Shown: in pieces, positions 8,963-17,575 of the stretch
Layout of the letters: every line of letters begins with the position of its first letter
Numbering within the stretch: position 1 is the stretch's first letter
The notes under the pieces: generated by a model
Told to the model about the DNA's origin: nothing
What the model saw: the letters and a program-made list of their open reading frames with translations, nothing else
Databases searched by the model: none
Assembly: GCA_029210945.1 (NCBI GenBank)
Contig: JARGGH010000006.1
Coordinates: 30,669-94,668 of the forward strand
From: Anaerolineales bacterium
Lineage (GTDB): Bacteria > Chloroflexota > Anaerolineae > Anaerolineales > E44-bin32
DNA length: 64,000 nt
Reading direction: 5' to 3'
Translations under genes and position numbers: made by a program

Positions 8963-9319
8963 CTACCACTTCGGTTCTTCGCTAAGTTGGTAGGACGAGT
9001 TGCAGTACGGACAGTTGACGACCGGCGCGCCGGCAACCATCCTGACATTCTCCGAAGAGAGAGCTCCACCACAGTTCTGGCAGGTGAGCGTTTCGAGATT
9101 GATATCACCCGACAGTTCGATCTTCTGGATGATTTCAGTTTCCTGTTTCTCTCTTCTCCTTGCAAGCCATATCAAGCCGAGGCCGATGCCAATGCTGATC
9201 ACGCCAACGATAATCCACCCCGGGGAGCCGTCCGGGCTGAAAGCACCCCAGACAAATAACACTCCAAAAAAGATTAAAATCGCTGCGGCAATATATGCAA
9301 TTATCCTTCCGGCGCTCAT
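8963..9319 (-). CDS. Two-TM protein with C-terminal zinc ribbon
   Basis: A 118-residue protein with two N-terminal membrane helices (about residues 5-27 and 34-52), a short charged linker, and a C-terminal zinc ribbon formed by CQNCGG and CPYCNSSYQL, with the ribbon on the cytoplasmic side if the N-terminus is inside. GGAGG lies 4 bp before the ATG. It is 78 bp upstream of the Cys-Ala-tailed gene on the same strand and is probably the first gene of the cassette. No specific function can be assigned; zinc-ribbon membrane proteins of this size are often accessory factors. Confidence 0.75.
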   Translation of the reverse strand: MSAGRIIAYIAAAILIFFGVLFVWGAFSPDGSPGWIIVGVISIGIGLGLIWLARRREKQETEIIQKIELSGDINLETLTCQNCGGALSSENVRMVAGAPVVNCPYCNSSYQLSEEPKW

Positions 9320-9567
9320 GCATCCTCCTTAATAATAATTAAACTGCCTGTAGTTTAGCAAAGTGACCGGATCTGAACAATAACCACGCAGCATCCAACC
9401 TGGCCTGAATTCCGGTGCTTCCCTAATTCACGCCGTGAGAGCATTCGAATTTGAGATCGTGCAAGCGTAGATTAGAATGGGAATGTGCCTTACACATGAC
9501 GAAAGGATGATTTTCGGCTGTCAGGATGGAATTTGCAAGTCCTTATCAGTCCACGTGGGCGAGCGGC

Positions 9568-9573
9568 TATAAT
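9568..9573 (+). promoter_or_regulatory. Probable -10 element before the GT2 gene
   Basis: A perfect TATAAT sits 20 bp before the GT2 start, just upstream of its ribosome site (GGGAGG). No good -35 is visible at 16-18 bp. The leader would be very short. Confidence 0.4.
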
Positions 9574-9593
9574 GGCCTGTCGGGAGGCGTTTA

Positions 9594-10289
9594 ATGGGAC
9601 CTACGAATAATATCCTGGCACTTGTTCCAGCCTGGAATGAGGCTGAACGCATCGGACCTGTGCTCGAAATCCTTGTCCGGGATTTCCCCGTGCTGGTGGT
9701 CGACGACGGTTCGCAGGACGCAACGGCCGCAGTGGCACGGGAGGTCGGGTGCGAGGTAATCGAGCATGACGGAAACAAAGGCAAGGGGGTGGCACTATCA
9801 ACCGGCTTCAATTGGGCAATATCAGAGGGGTTTGGTGCAGTGCTCACGATCGATGCCGACGGGCAGCACGATCCTCGCGAAGCCGACAAATTCGTCACGG
9901 CATTCCGGCAGGAGCGGGGTGATCTGATCATCGGTCGCCGGAATTTTTCGCAGATGCCGTTCATCCGCCGGCTAGGAAATTCGATCGGCTCCTGCCTGCT
10001 CAGCAGGGCGCTGCATGCCCGGATCTACGATAACCAGAGCGGCTACCGGCTTCACTCGCGTACTCTGCTAGAATCTCTAGTCCTGAATCGGACAGGTTTT
10101 GAGTTTGAGGTGGACGTCGTCGCGCAGGCTGTCGTGAAGAACATGCCCATCGCCTGGGTCGACATTCGGACAATCTACAGCGTCGATAAGAAGAGCTATT
10201 TCCACCCCATCAAAGATTCACTCCGATTTCTGAGCATGGTCTGGCAGGCGCGGCGGACCTATCAAAAGTTCAGCAAGAACGGGGGTTGA
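9594..10289 (+). CDS. Glycosyltransferase family 2 (dolichol-phosphate mannosyltransferase-like)
   Basis: A 231-residue single-domain GT-A glycosyltransferase without membrane helices. It shows VPAWNEAERI at the N-terminus, VVDDGSQDAT for nucleotide binding, the metal-binding TIDADGQHDP, and a DNQSGYRLHS acceptor-side motif. DPM1/DPG1-type enzymes transfer a sugar to polyprenyl phosphate. The gene starts at ATG 9594 with GGGAGG 7 bp upstream. It is followed after 46 bp by an LpxL-like acyltransferase, a pairing that suggests glycolipid assembly. Donor and acceptor are not known. Confidence 0.9.
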   Translation: MGPTNNILALVPAWNEAERIGPVLEILVRDFPVLVVDDGSQDATAAVAREVGCEVIEHDGNKGKGVALSTGFNWAISEGFGAVLTIDADGQHDPREADKFVTAFRQERGDLIIGRRNFSQMPFIRRLGNSIGSCLLSRALHARIYDNQSGYRLHSRTLLESLVLNRTGFEFEVDVVAQAVVKNMPIAWVDIRTIYSVDKKSYFHPIKDSLRFLSMVWQARRTYQKFSKNGG

Positions 10290-10335
10290 CCATGCTGTCG
10301 AATCTTAATCAGAGACTGGTCATGGATAAGGTTGT

Positions 10336-11229
10336 ATGCTGAATCGATTCATCAACAGCGAGCTGGGACCCTGGTTGGGCGTCTGGATCGCACGCGTACT
10401 ACCTCAATCACAAGCCTATTCTTTTGGCAGGTGGGTGGCGCGTCTCGCGGCGCGACGTGAGGACACGGTCCTTTATAAGGCTGTGCGCAGCAACCAGGCA
10501 GTTATCCGTGGATTGGAATACGACTCCCCCGATCTGGATGGCGTTGTCGAGACGGTCTTGAAACACGCTGCGACGAGCTACGTGGACTGGTTCAAATCGG
10601 TCGCTCATGGAAAGCAGTTTGTCGAGCAGAGCATTATTGTCGACGACCACATCCTTGATGACGCCTGGAATGCAAGCTCGAACGGGCACGGTGTGGTCTA
10701 CGCCGGCGGGCACCTCAGCAACTTCAACATGTTCCTGATGATGCTGGGAACCCGTAAACTTCCAGTTCAGATCCTCTCCTATCACGAGGAGCGAGGCAGT
10801 TACCGGTCGGACAACGCTCTCCGACAACGGTTTGATATCAACGTGACGCCGATTTCAATGGGGTCGCTGCGGACCGCCATAGAGCGGCTGAAGCAGAATG
10901 GTTTTGTGCTGACCGGTGTCGATCGTCCGGACACAGGTGGGGAAAAACTAGATTTCTTCGGTCACCGGGTGCAGCTTCCGATCGGTCATGCCCGGCTCGC
11001 TGTCAGAACGGGATCTCACCTGATTGTCGGCGTGGTTCAGTATATTCAGGATGGTTTGTACCACGCGACCGGCCCCCGGATTATCGAGCCCGAGCTGACC
11101 GGCGACTCGGACAGGGACGTTCTGCGCCTCGCCCAGCAAACGATCAACACGCTTTCAGAGTACATCATCGAGCGGCCGGATGAATGGTTGATGTTCCATC
11201 CGGTCTTCCCGGAGGCGATGCCAGACTAA
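10336..11229 (+). CDS. LpxL/HtrB-family lipid acyltransferase with altered catalytic motif
   Basis: A 297-residue member of the lysophospholipid acyltransferase superfamily, LpxL/HtrB branch. Visible signatures are YAGGHLSNFN, GVDRPD(TGG) and LMFHPVFPE near the C-terminus, matching the family's WxxxHxRW-like end. The catalytic His126 is present, but the acidic partner of HX4(D/E) is Asn131 here. In a lineage without lipid A the substrate is probably a glycolipid, comparable to mycobacterial PatA acting on PIMs. Its position just after a GT2 gene supports that. The Asn may mean reduced activity, a different acid, or an alignment shift. Confidence 0.85.
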   Translation: MLNRFINSELGPWLGVWIARVLPQSQAYSFGRWVARLAARREDTVLYKAVRSNQAVIRGLEYDSPDLDGVVETVLKHAATSYVDWFKSVAHGKQFVEQSIIVDDHILDDAWNASSNGHGVVYAGGHLSNFNMFLMMLGTRKLPVQILSYHEERGSYRSDNALRQRFDINVTPISMGSLRTAIERLKQNGFVLTGVDRPDTGGEKLDFFGHRVQLPIGHARLAVRTGSHLIVGVVQYIQDGLYHATGPRIIEPELTGDSDRDVLRLAQQTINTLSEYIIERPDEWLMFHPVFPEAMPD

Positions 11230-11273
11230 GCCCGCCAGTTTGTTCAACCGTTTGATCGCAGAGGTAATTGGAC

Positions 11274-13298
11274 ATGGCTGACGCCAAACTCGAATCCAAA
11301 GCCCGGGCATTGCGGGAGGAGATCCGCAAGCACAGTTATCATTATTATGTTGAGAACGCCCCGGTTATCAGCGATTATGAATTTGATCAGCTGTTCAATG
11401 AGCTGGTCGAGCTTGAAGAGAAATACCCTGACCTGCGCACCCCTGATTCACCTACCCAGCGTGTTGGGACCCCACCCGCAGAGGGATTTGAGCGGATCCC
11501 CCATCCTGTCCCGATTTTAAGTCTGAGCAACGCGTATGATGAGCAGGAGATCTACGATTGGCGGGAGCGGATCAGCAAACTCGACGACCGGGTCGCCGAA
11601 GCCGATTTCGTGGTCGAACCTAAACTGGATGGGTTGACCGTTGTGCTGCATTATGAGAACGGGGTGTTCGTGCGCGGGGCGACCCGCGGCGATGGTGAAG
11701 TCGGTGAGGACATCACCGCCAACCTGAAAACGCTTCGCAGCCTTCCACTGCGAATACCGTTGGTTGAGACGGACCTGCCGGTGCCCGACCGGCTGGTTGT
11801 GCGGGGGGAGGCGATTATCTATCTTGAAGACTTCTACGCCTTGAATAAGGCCCTGGAGGAGGCCGGACAGCGCACCTACGTCAATCCACGCAATACGGCT
11901 TCAGGAGCGCTGCGCCAACTCGACCCGGCGCTCACGGCCGAGCGCCCGATCCGCCTGCTCTGTTATGCAATCGTCGATGGGGATGGTGAACTGCCGGAAA
12001 CTCAATTCGCGACGATTGAAATTTTGCAGGCACTGGGATTTCCAGTTCCAGCGGACATCCGTCTTTGTTCCACTCTGGACGAAGTCATCAATGAGTACCA
12101 GCGCTGGGTCGATCGGAGAGGTGAGCTGCAGTATGAGGCGGATGGCGTCGTGGTGAAGATCAACGACCTCGAGCTGAGCGACGCGCTGGGTGTTGTCGGC
12201 AAAGATCCGCGGGGCGCAATCGCGTACAAATTTCCGGCTCAGGTTGTGACGACTTCTTTGAACGAGATTGGATTGAACGTCGGGCGGACTGGCGTGATCA
12301 CGCCGTATGCGATCCTCGAACCGGTCGAAGTCGGCGGTGTGACCGTCCGGCAGGCGACGCTGCATAACTTTGATTTCATCGCTGAGAAGGACATCCGAGA
12401 GGGTGATCGGGTATATATCAAGCGTGCTGGCGATGTGATTCCCTATGTAATCGGGCCAGTGCTTGAGGCGCGCAGCGGCGACCTCGAACCGTATTCGATG
12501 CCGGACACATGCCCGGCATGCGGTGAGGCGCTCGAAAAGATCGATGCCGAAGTTGCGGTCTTTTGCGTTAATCCGGGTTGTCCCGCCCAGCTCGTCCGCA
12601 ACATCGAGCACTTCGCATCACGCGGCGCGATGGACATCGAGGGGCTCGGGATCAAGGTTGCAGAGCTGCTCGTCGAGCAGGGGCTCGTAGCCGACGTCGC
12701 CGATCTCTACTTGCTAGAACTCGATGCAGTCCGGTCCCTGGAAGGGTTCGGAGAGAAACGGGCGGACAATCTAATCGAGGCGATTGACGAATCCCGCGCG
12801 CAGCCGTTGAGCCGGCTGCTCGCTGCGCTCGGCATCCGTAACGTGGGTTCGACGGTTGCAAGTGATCTTGCCCGTCACTATAAAAATCTTGATCAATTGA
12901 TGGCCGCTTCTCAAGAAGAACTGGAAAAGATCGAGGGGATCGGGGAGGTTGTGGCAAAAGGCATCTTCGACTGGTTCCACAGCCCTGCAAATCTGAGACT
13001 GCTCGAAAAGATGCGTGCCGCCGGGCTTTGGCCGCAGACCCAATATGCCGACTCTGATGTACCGCAAACGTTGGAGAGTTTGACCTTCGTGCTGACCGGC
13101 ACGCTGCCTTCGATGACTCGCCAGGAGGCTCGAACGAGGATCGAAATGCATGGGGGTCGAGTTACGGGAAGCGTCAGTTCAAAAACCGATTACGTTGTAG
13201 CAGGCCGTTCACCCGGCTCGAAGGCTTCCAAAGCCAGCGACCTGGGCGTTCCCGTCATCGACGAGGGCGAACTTGAGGCGCTTATCGGTGGAACATAA
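11274..13298 (+). CDS. ligA: NAD-dependent DNA ligase LigA
   Basis: A 674-residue ligase sealing nicks in replication and repair with NAD+. The order is complete: Ia domain (HSYHYYVENAPVISDYEFDQL), adenylation domain with catalytic Lys117 in EPKLDG, OB fold, four-Cys zinc finger (CPACGEAL, CVNPGCPAQL), helix-hairpin-helix repeats, and a C-terminal BRCT domain (FVLTGTLPSMTRQEA). The start is ATG 11274 with GAGG 9 bp upstream, not the TTG two codons earlier. It follows the acyltransferase gene by 44 bp. Length is normal for the family. Confidence 0.97.
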   Translation: MADAKLESKARALREEIRKHSYHYYVENAPVISDYEFDQLFNELVELEEKYPDLRTPDSPTQRVGTPPAEGFERIPHPVPILSLSNAYDEQEIYDWRERISKLDDRVAEADFVVEPKLDGLTVVLHYENGVFVRGATRGDGEVGEDITANLKTLRSLPLRIPLVETDLPVPDRLVVRGEAIIYLEDFYALNKALEEAGQRTYVNPRNTASGALRQLDPALTAERPIRLLCYAIVDGDGELPETQFATIEILQALGFPVPADIRLCSTLDEVINEYQRWVDRRGELQYEADGVVVKINDLELSDALGVVGKDPRGAIAYKFPAQVVTTSLNEIGLNVGRTGVITPYAILEPVEVGGVTVRQATLHNFDFIAEKDIREGDRVYIKRAGDVIPYVIGPVLEARSGDLEPYSMPDTCPACGEALEKIDAEVAVFCVNPGCPAQLVRNIEHFASRGAMDIEGLGIKVAELLVEQGLVADVADLYLLELDAVRSLEGFGEKRADNLIEAIDESRAQPLSRLLAALGIRNVGSTVASDLARHYKNLDQLMAASQEELEKIEGIGEVVAKGIFDWFHSPANLRLLEKMRAAGLWPQTQYADSDVPQTLESLTFVLTGTLPSMTRQEARTRIEMHGGRVTGSVSSKTDYVVAGRSPGSKASKASDLGVPVIDEGELEALIGGT

Positions 13299-13350
13299 TG
13301 GCCTCGCCCGAGATCGTTAATCAGCTTTCATCCTAAAGGATTTGTGCAAT

Positions 13351-14538
13351 ATGGAGAAACGCATCACGCTCAAGCCCGGCCGGGAAGAGCCGCTTCAGCG
13401 GCGTCATCCGTGGATTTTTTCGGGTGCAATCGAGCGCGTTGAAGGGAATCCGGAACCAGGCGATACGGTCGAGATCTACAGCAAAGATGGAGCCTGGATC
13501 GCGCGCGGCGCTTATTCGCCACACTCTCAAATTCGAGTGCGCATCTGGACCTGGGCGTTCGAGGAAAAAGTGGATCGGGAGTTTTTCGACGTCAGGGTCC
13601 AACGTGCTCTGCTGCGACGCGCGCAGGAGAGGCGCGACCCTACCGCAGAGGCTTGCCGGTTGATCCATGCAGAATCGGATTTCCTTCCCGGCCTGGTGGT
13701 GGACCGCTACGGCGCGTTCGGTGTCATCCAGTTTCTGAGTGCAGGTGTTGAGGCTTGGCGCGGAGTTATCCAGGATGCCCTTCTCGAGCAGGGCGAATTT
13801 GCGGGGTTATTCGAACGGTCGGATGTTGATGTCCGCGAGTTGGAAGGACTCGAAGATCGGACGGGGCTGGTCTGGGGTTCGGAGCCGCCGCCCGAACTAG
13901 AAGTCCGGGAGGGTGATGTTAAGTATCTTGTCGATCTGCGCGCAGGTCACAAGACAGGTTTCTACCTCGATCAGCGCGACAACCGCCGTGCAATCCGGCC
14001 GTGGATCCAGGGAGGTTCTGTGCTGGATGGATTCTGCTATAGCGGCGGGTTCGCGATCAACGCCATCCAGGCGGGCGCTCGCCGGGTTCTGGCGATTGAT
14101 TCGTCTGAAACCGCAATCGGGCAGGCTGCCCGCAATGCGGAGGTCAACAGGGTGCCTGCCGGGACGGTTGAGTGGAGGGTGAGCGATATTTTCACCGAGC
14201 TTCGATCGCTGCGCGACGGGGCGACGAGTTTCGATGTTGTGATCCTGGATCCACCACGCTTTGCTCCAACTTCGGCTCACGTTCATCGCGCCGCGCGTGG
14301 ATACAAGGACATCAACCTCCTGGCTTTCAAACTGCTCAAACCAGGGGGGCGCTTAATTACCTTCTCCTGCTCGGGTGGGGTCACGGCTGAACTTTTCCAG
14401 AAGATCGTCGCCGACGCCGCCCTGGACGCTGGTGTGGATGCGCAGATCCGAAAGTGGCTGACGCAGCCTGCCGACCATCCCGTGGCAACGTCATTCCCGG
14501 AAGGTAGATACCTCAAAGGCCTGGTCTGCACTATTTGA
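13351..14538 (+). CDS. rlmI: 23S rRNA (cytosine-C5) methyltransferase, RlmI family
   Basis: A 395-residue protein with an N-terminal PUA domain (RHPWIFSGAIERVEG), a central EEHUD-like region, and a C-terminal Rossmann methyltransferase. SAM-binding VLDGFCYSGGFAINA and the catalytic-region motif VVILDPPRFAPT are visible. RlmI methylates C1962 of 23S rRNA in E. coli; the same target is likely but not proven here. The ATG at 13351 has AAAGGA about 10 bp upstream. It lies 52 bp after ligA on the same strand. Confidence 0.92.
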   Translation: MEKRITLKPGREEPLQRRHPWIFSGAIERVEGNPEPGDTVEIYSKDGAWIARGAYSPHSQIRVRIWTWAFEEKVDREFFDVRVQRALLRRAQERRDPTAEACRLIHAESDFLPGLVVDRYGAFGVIQFLSAGVEAWRGVIQDALLEQGEFAGLFERSDVDVRELEGLEDRTGLVWGSEPPPELEVREGDVKYLVDLRAGHKTGFYLDQRDNRRAIRPWIQGGSVLDGFCYSGGFAINAIQAGARRVLAIDSSETAIGQAARNAEVNRVPAGTVEWRVSDIFTELRSLRDGATSFDVVILDPPRFAPTSAHVHRAARGYKDINLLAFKLLKPGGRLITFSCSGGVTAELFQKIVADAALDAGVDAQIRKWLTQPADHPVATSFPEGRYLKGLVCTI

Positions 14539-14613
14539 TAGAAGGTTCCGCAGACGAAAATCGCCGGAGGTGGGCCATAACCATCTGTGCTGGGCAGGGA
14601 CCCGCCGCCGGGA

Positions 14614-15963
14614 TTATTTGCTCATTTTGGATTTCATCGAAAGTTTCAGTGCCAGGCGGTGCATTTTCCGCAGTCGATTGGCGGCTTCCTCCTGACCGGC
14701 TTCGTCGAGCTGTTGAACCGCCCCCATCAAAGCATTCAGCAGATCCTCGTCAACCCGTTCTTGTTCCGCCAGCAGCAGCGCTTCCGCAGCCTGATCATCC
14801 TCTGCTTCTAACAATTTCTGGGCAAGTTGGAACCCTTTGGGCAGGGACTGTTCGATCAACGCCCGGATCTTATCCTCAATCTGCTTGAGCCGGGTGATGG
14901 TTTCCTGATCTTCACGCTGCTCCGCCACCCGCAGATTTGCCTGGAGGGTTCCCAGGAAGAGGTCGTCAATTAACGGCAGGGCTTGTTGGATTGCTTCATC
15001 AAGATCATCTGCGTCGATGAGCGTTCTCAGTAGCGACGCTGCCCGTTCCGCTTGGGCCTGCTGGATCTGATCGATCTCCTGAGTGACCTCGAGTATCTGC
15101 TCGCGCAGGTTGGTCAGCCGCTGCGCTTCTTCACCGTCAGCCTCATCGATCTTTTCACTGAGCAGCTGGAAGAAACTGTAATCGAGGGCCGGCCGGGCGA
15201 GATTGACAAGTGCGACCACGCGTTCGTCGTTGGGCGCACTTAGGAAGAGATCGAGCAGCGCTTCACGGGTCAAGCCGTCCTCGGCAAGCGCCCGCAAGCT
15301 CTCCGTCGCTTCCTTCAGTTCCTGTTCCTGCGCTTGCAGTCGCTGGCCGAATGAGCTCAGTTCAATCGCTTTCTCAAGTCTCTGACCGGCCGCGGCGCGG
15401 GCGTTCTGGTCAGGTGTCGATTGCAGCGCCAGGCTGGCGAGCTGGAAGAAAGTCGAATCGAGATCTTCATCGTGTTCTTCGATGAAGGTTTCCAGCTGGT
15501 CCTCCGGGCTGCGGAGCAAGTCTTCGAATAGGCGCATCTTTGCCCGCTGCGCCTCGATGTCTTCCTTGGTGACTCCTTCCGTTTCCAGGACACGCTCGAC
15601 CAGGCCTTGCATGGTCAGCACGGATTGAGGTTGCAGCAGGTAGGCTTTACGTTCTTCCGGCGGCAGATCCTCCATGACGCGGTTGATCAGGTTGCCGATC
15701 AGGCGTTCCTGTTCCTGTTTGTCGATATTGAGTTCAACCGGCATGTAGGTGAGCAGGAGCTCGTTTTCCGGGTCATGGTACACAAGCGGGGTGGCGAGTG
15801 CGCTCTCGAACCCGCAAACCTCACAGCGAACACGATTCAGCGTGCCGGAGAGCAGCTTTGCCTTTGCGCTCGGATCCTGGCTAACATCGATCAGCTGCCG
15901 GATATTTGCCTGAATCGGTGATCCGCAGTTTGGGCATGCAATTTGATTTTGATTCGTAACCAT
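14614..15963 (-). CDS. CpXC-domain protein
   Basis: A 449-residue protein beginning with a CpXC domain: CPNCGSPIQANIRQLIDVSQDP, then CEVCGFESALATPLVYHDPENELLLTYMP, four cysteines that probably bind zinc. The remaining roughly 300 residues are acidic, almost wholly helical and rich in Glu/Gln/Leu, with coiled-coil character. The family is common in Chloroflexota and Firmicutes and its function is unknown. It is the last gene after an aminotransferase and a sensor kinase, 20 bp behind the kinase. Confidence 0.85.
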   Translation of the reverse strand: MVTNQNQIACPNCGSPIQANIRQLIDVSQDPSAKAKLLSGTLNRVRCEVCGFESALATPLVYHDPENELLLTYMPVELNIDKQEQERLIGNLINRVMEDLPPEERKAYLLQPQSVLTMQGLVERVLETEGVTKEDIEAQRAKMRLFEDLLRSPEDQLETFIEEHDEDLDSTFFQLASLALQSTPDQNARAAAGQRLEKAIELSSFGQRLQAQEQELKEATESLRALAEDGLTREALLDLFLSAPNDERVVALVNLARPALDYSFFQLLSEKIDEADGEEAQRLTNLREQILEVTQEIDQIQQAQAERAASLLRTLIDADDLDEAIQQALPLIDDLFLGTLQANLRVAEQREDQETITRLKQIEDKIRALIEQSLPKGFQLAQKLLEAEDDQAAEALLLAEQERVDEDLLNALMGAVQQLDEAGQEEAANRLRKMHRLALKLSMKSKMSK

Positions 15964-15983
15964 TGTAAATAATCAACTTTCAT

Positions 15984-17564
15984 CTAATTGGGTGGGGTTA
16001 TCAGCGGTCTTTCTTTCCTGGGCAATGTGAAGCAGATGCGGGCGCCATCCTGCACGCGATCATCAACCCAGATCTTGCCGCCATGTGCTTCGATAATTGC
16101 TTTTGCCAGGAAGAGCCCGAGGCCAGCGCCCTTCGTCTTGCGCGCAGCCTGATTCGAGCGATAGAACAAATTAAAGATCCGGGGCACGTCTTCCAACGCG
16201 ATGCCCGGCCCTTCATCTTGGACGCAGACGACGATGTGATCTTTTTCCTGAGCACCGGATATCGTGATCGTGCCGCCATCTGGTGAATACTTGATCGCAT
16301 TTGAAAGCAAATTGCCCAGCACTTGCATGATACGGTTCTCATCCGCGGGCACGGTGGGGAAAGGAACCGGAAACTGCGTTTCGATCGAGTGCGACTCGGA
16401 TTGGGTTTCGAAACGACTCGCCATGCGCTGGGAAAGATCGTCAAATGCGACTTCCGAGCGTTTGAGCTCGAGCGCGCCAGCCTGGAGGCGGGAGGCTTCC
16501 AATAAGTCATCGATGAGGCTGGCTAACCGATCGGATTCTTCCTCGATCACAGCCAGGCTATCACGAACAACATCCGGATCCCAGTGGGCGTCCTCTCGCC
16601 GCAGCGTGCCGACATAGCCTTTGATCAACGCCACCGGCGTCCGAAGCTCATGGCTTATGATCGAAATGAATGTGCTCTTTAATTCCTCAGCCTCACGGAA
16701 CTTGGTAATGTCGCGCAAGGTAGCGACAATCGAGAGCAGCTTGCCTGATGGGTCGGTCGCCGGAGCGTAGGTAATCCCGACGCTCAAGGCTCCACCGTCC
16801 CTGGTGATCAAATCCCCTTCGACGTAGAGCGTGGCCTGCGGAGTCTGAGGCCATCCGCCTGCTTCGGCATCTTCCAGGGCCTCTTCGGTCTCTTTCCGGA
16901 GCCAACGGATGACATCATCATGTTTCTCACCAACGCATTCATTCTGACGATACCCGGTTAGACGCGCAAAGGTCCGGTTCACACGCAAGATGCGGAAGCT
17001 GGGATCCAGCATGAGAATTCCATCGGCTGCTGAATCGAGCACCGCATCGAGGTGCTGTTTTTGTTGGTTGATTTCTGAGAAGAGCTTCGCATTTTGTGCT
17101 GCAATTGCTGCTTGAGAGGCGAATGCGCTCAGCAAGTTGCGGTCTTCATTAGAAAACCTGCCTCGATAGGACCGGAACATAAAAATTACACCGATAACCT
17201 CCTGTTGGGCGATCAAGGGCAGGCCGACGCCCGTCAACAAACCCATGGAGGCCGCTTTGGTGATGCTTTGCAGGCGACGATTAATTTCTGGAAGTGCGAA
17301 ACGGGCTGGATCACCGTGATCGGGGATATCTTCCAGAAGGCCATCGAAGTGTTTAAGGACTTCCTGGTTGATGCCGTAGGATGCTGCGATTCGCCACCCA
17401 CTTTCGTCCTCGCGCAGCGCGATAAGCCCCGCGTGACTGCCGAGCAATTCGGCGGAAACGCGTAAGACCCTGGACAACACTTTTTCCAGGTCGAGCTCTT
17501 CGGTCAGAGCGCGGCTGATCTCGAGCAGGTAGTCTCGCTGGCGAACACGGAAATCAGGCAGCAT
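15984..17564 (-). CDS. Soluble GAF-PAS sensor histidine kinase
   Basis: A 526-residue kinase without membrane helices, so it senses an internal signal. Residues about 10-165 form a GAF domain, 170-290 a PAS domain (AADGILMLDPSFRILRVN), and then a HisKA domain with the phospho-acceptor in SHELRTPVALIKGY. The HATPase domain has the N box (NLLSNAIKYSP), G1 (DEGPGI) and G2 (GAGLGLFLAKAI). No response regulator is adjacent; the OmpR-type regulator at 28350-29075 is a possible partner by class only. It is 11 bp behind an aminotransferase gene. Confidence 0.93.
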   Translation of the reverse strand: MLPDFRVRQRDYLLEISRALTEELDLEKVLSRVLRVSAELLGSHAGLIALREDESGWRIAASYGINQEVLKHFDGLLEDIPDHGDPARFALPEINRRLQSITKAASMGLLTGVGLPLIAQQEVIGVIFMFRSYRGRFSNEDRNLLSAFASQAAIAAQNAKLFSEINQQKQHLDAVLDSAADGILMLDPSFRILRVNRTFARLTGYRQNECVGEKHDDVIRWLRKETEEALEDAEAGGWPQTPQATLYVEGDLITRDGGALSVGITYAPATDPSGKLLSIVATLRDITKFREAEELKSTFISIISHELRTPVALIKGYVGTLRREDAHWDPDVVRDSLAVIEEESDRLASLIDDLLEASRLQAGALELKRSEVAFDDLSQRMASRFETQSESHSIETQFPVPFPTVPADENRIMQVLGNLLSNAIKYSPDGGTITISGAQEKDHIVVCVQDEGPGIALEDVPRIFNLFYRSNQAARKTKGAGLGLFLAKAIIEAHGGKIWVDDRVQDGARICFTLPRKERPLITPPN

Positions 17565-17575
17565 AGAAGTTCGGA

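Noticed and set aside
9332..9361. TTGCTA-18-TATTAT before the zinc-ribbon gene
   Set aside because: The predicted transcript would start inside or after the GGAGG ribosome site of the gene, so this is unlikely to be its promoter.
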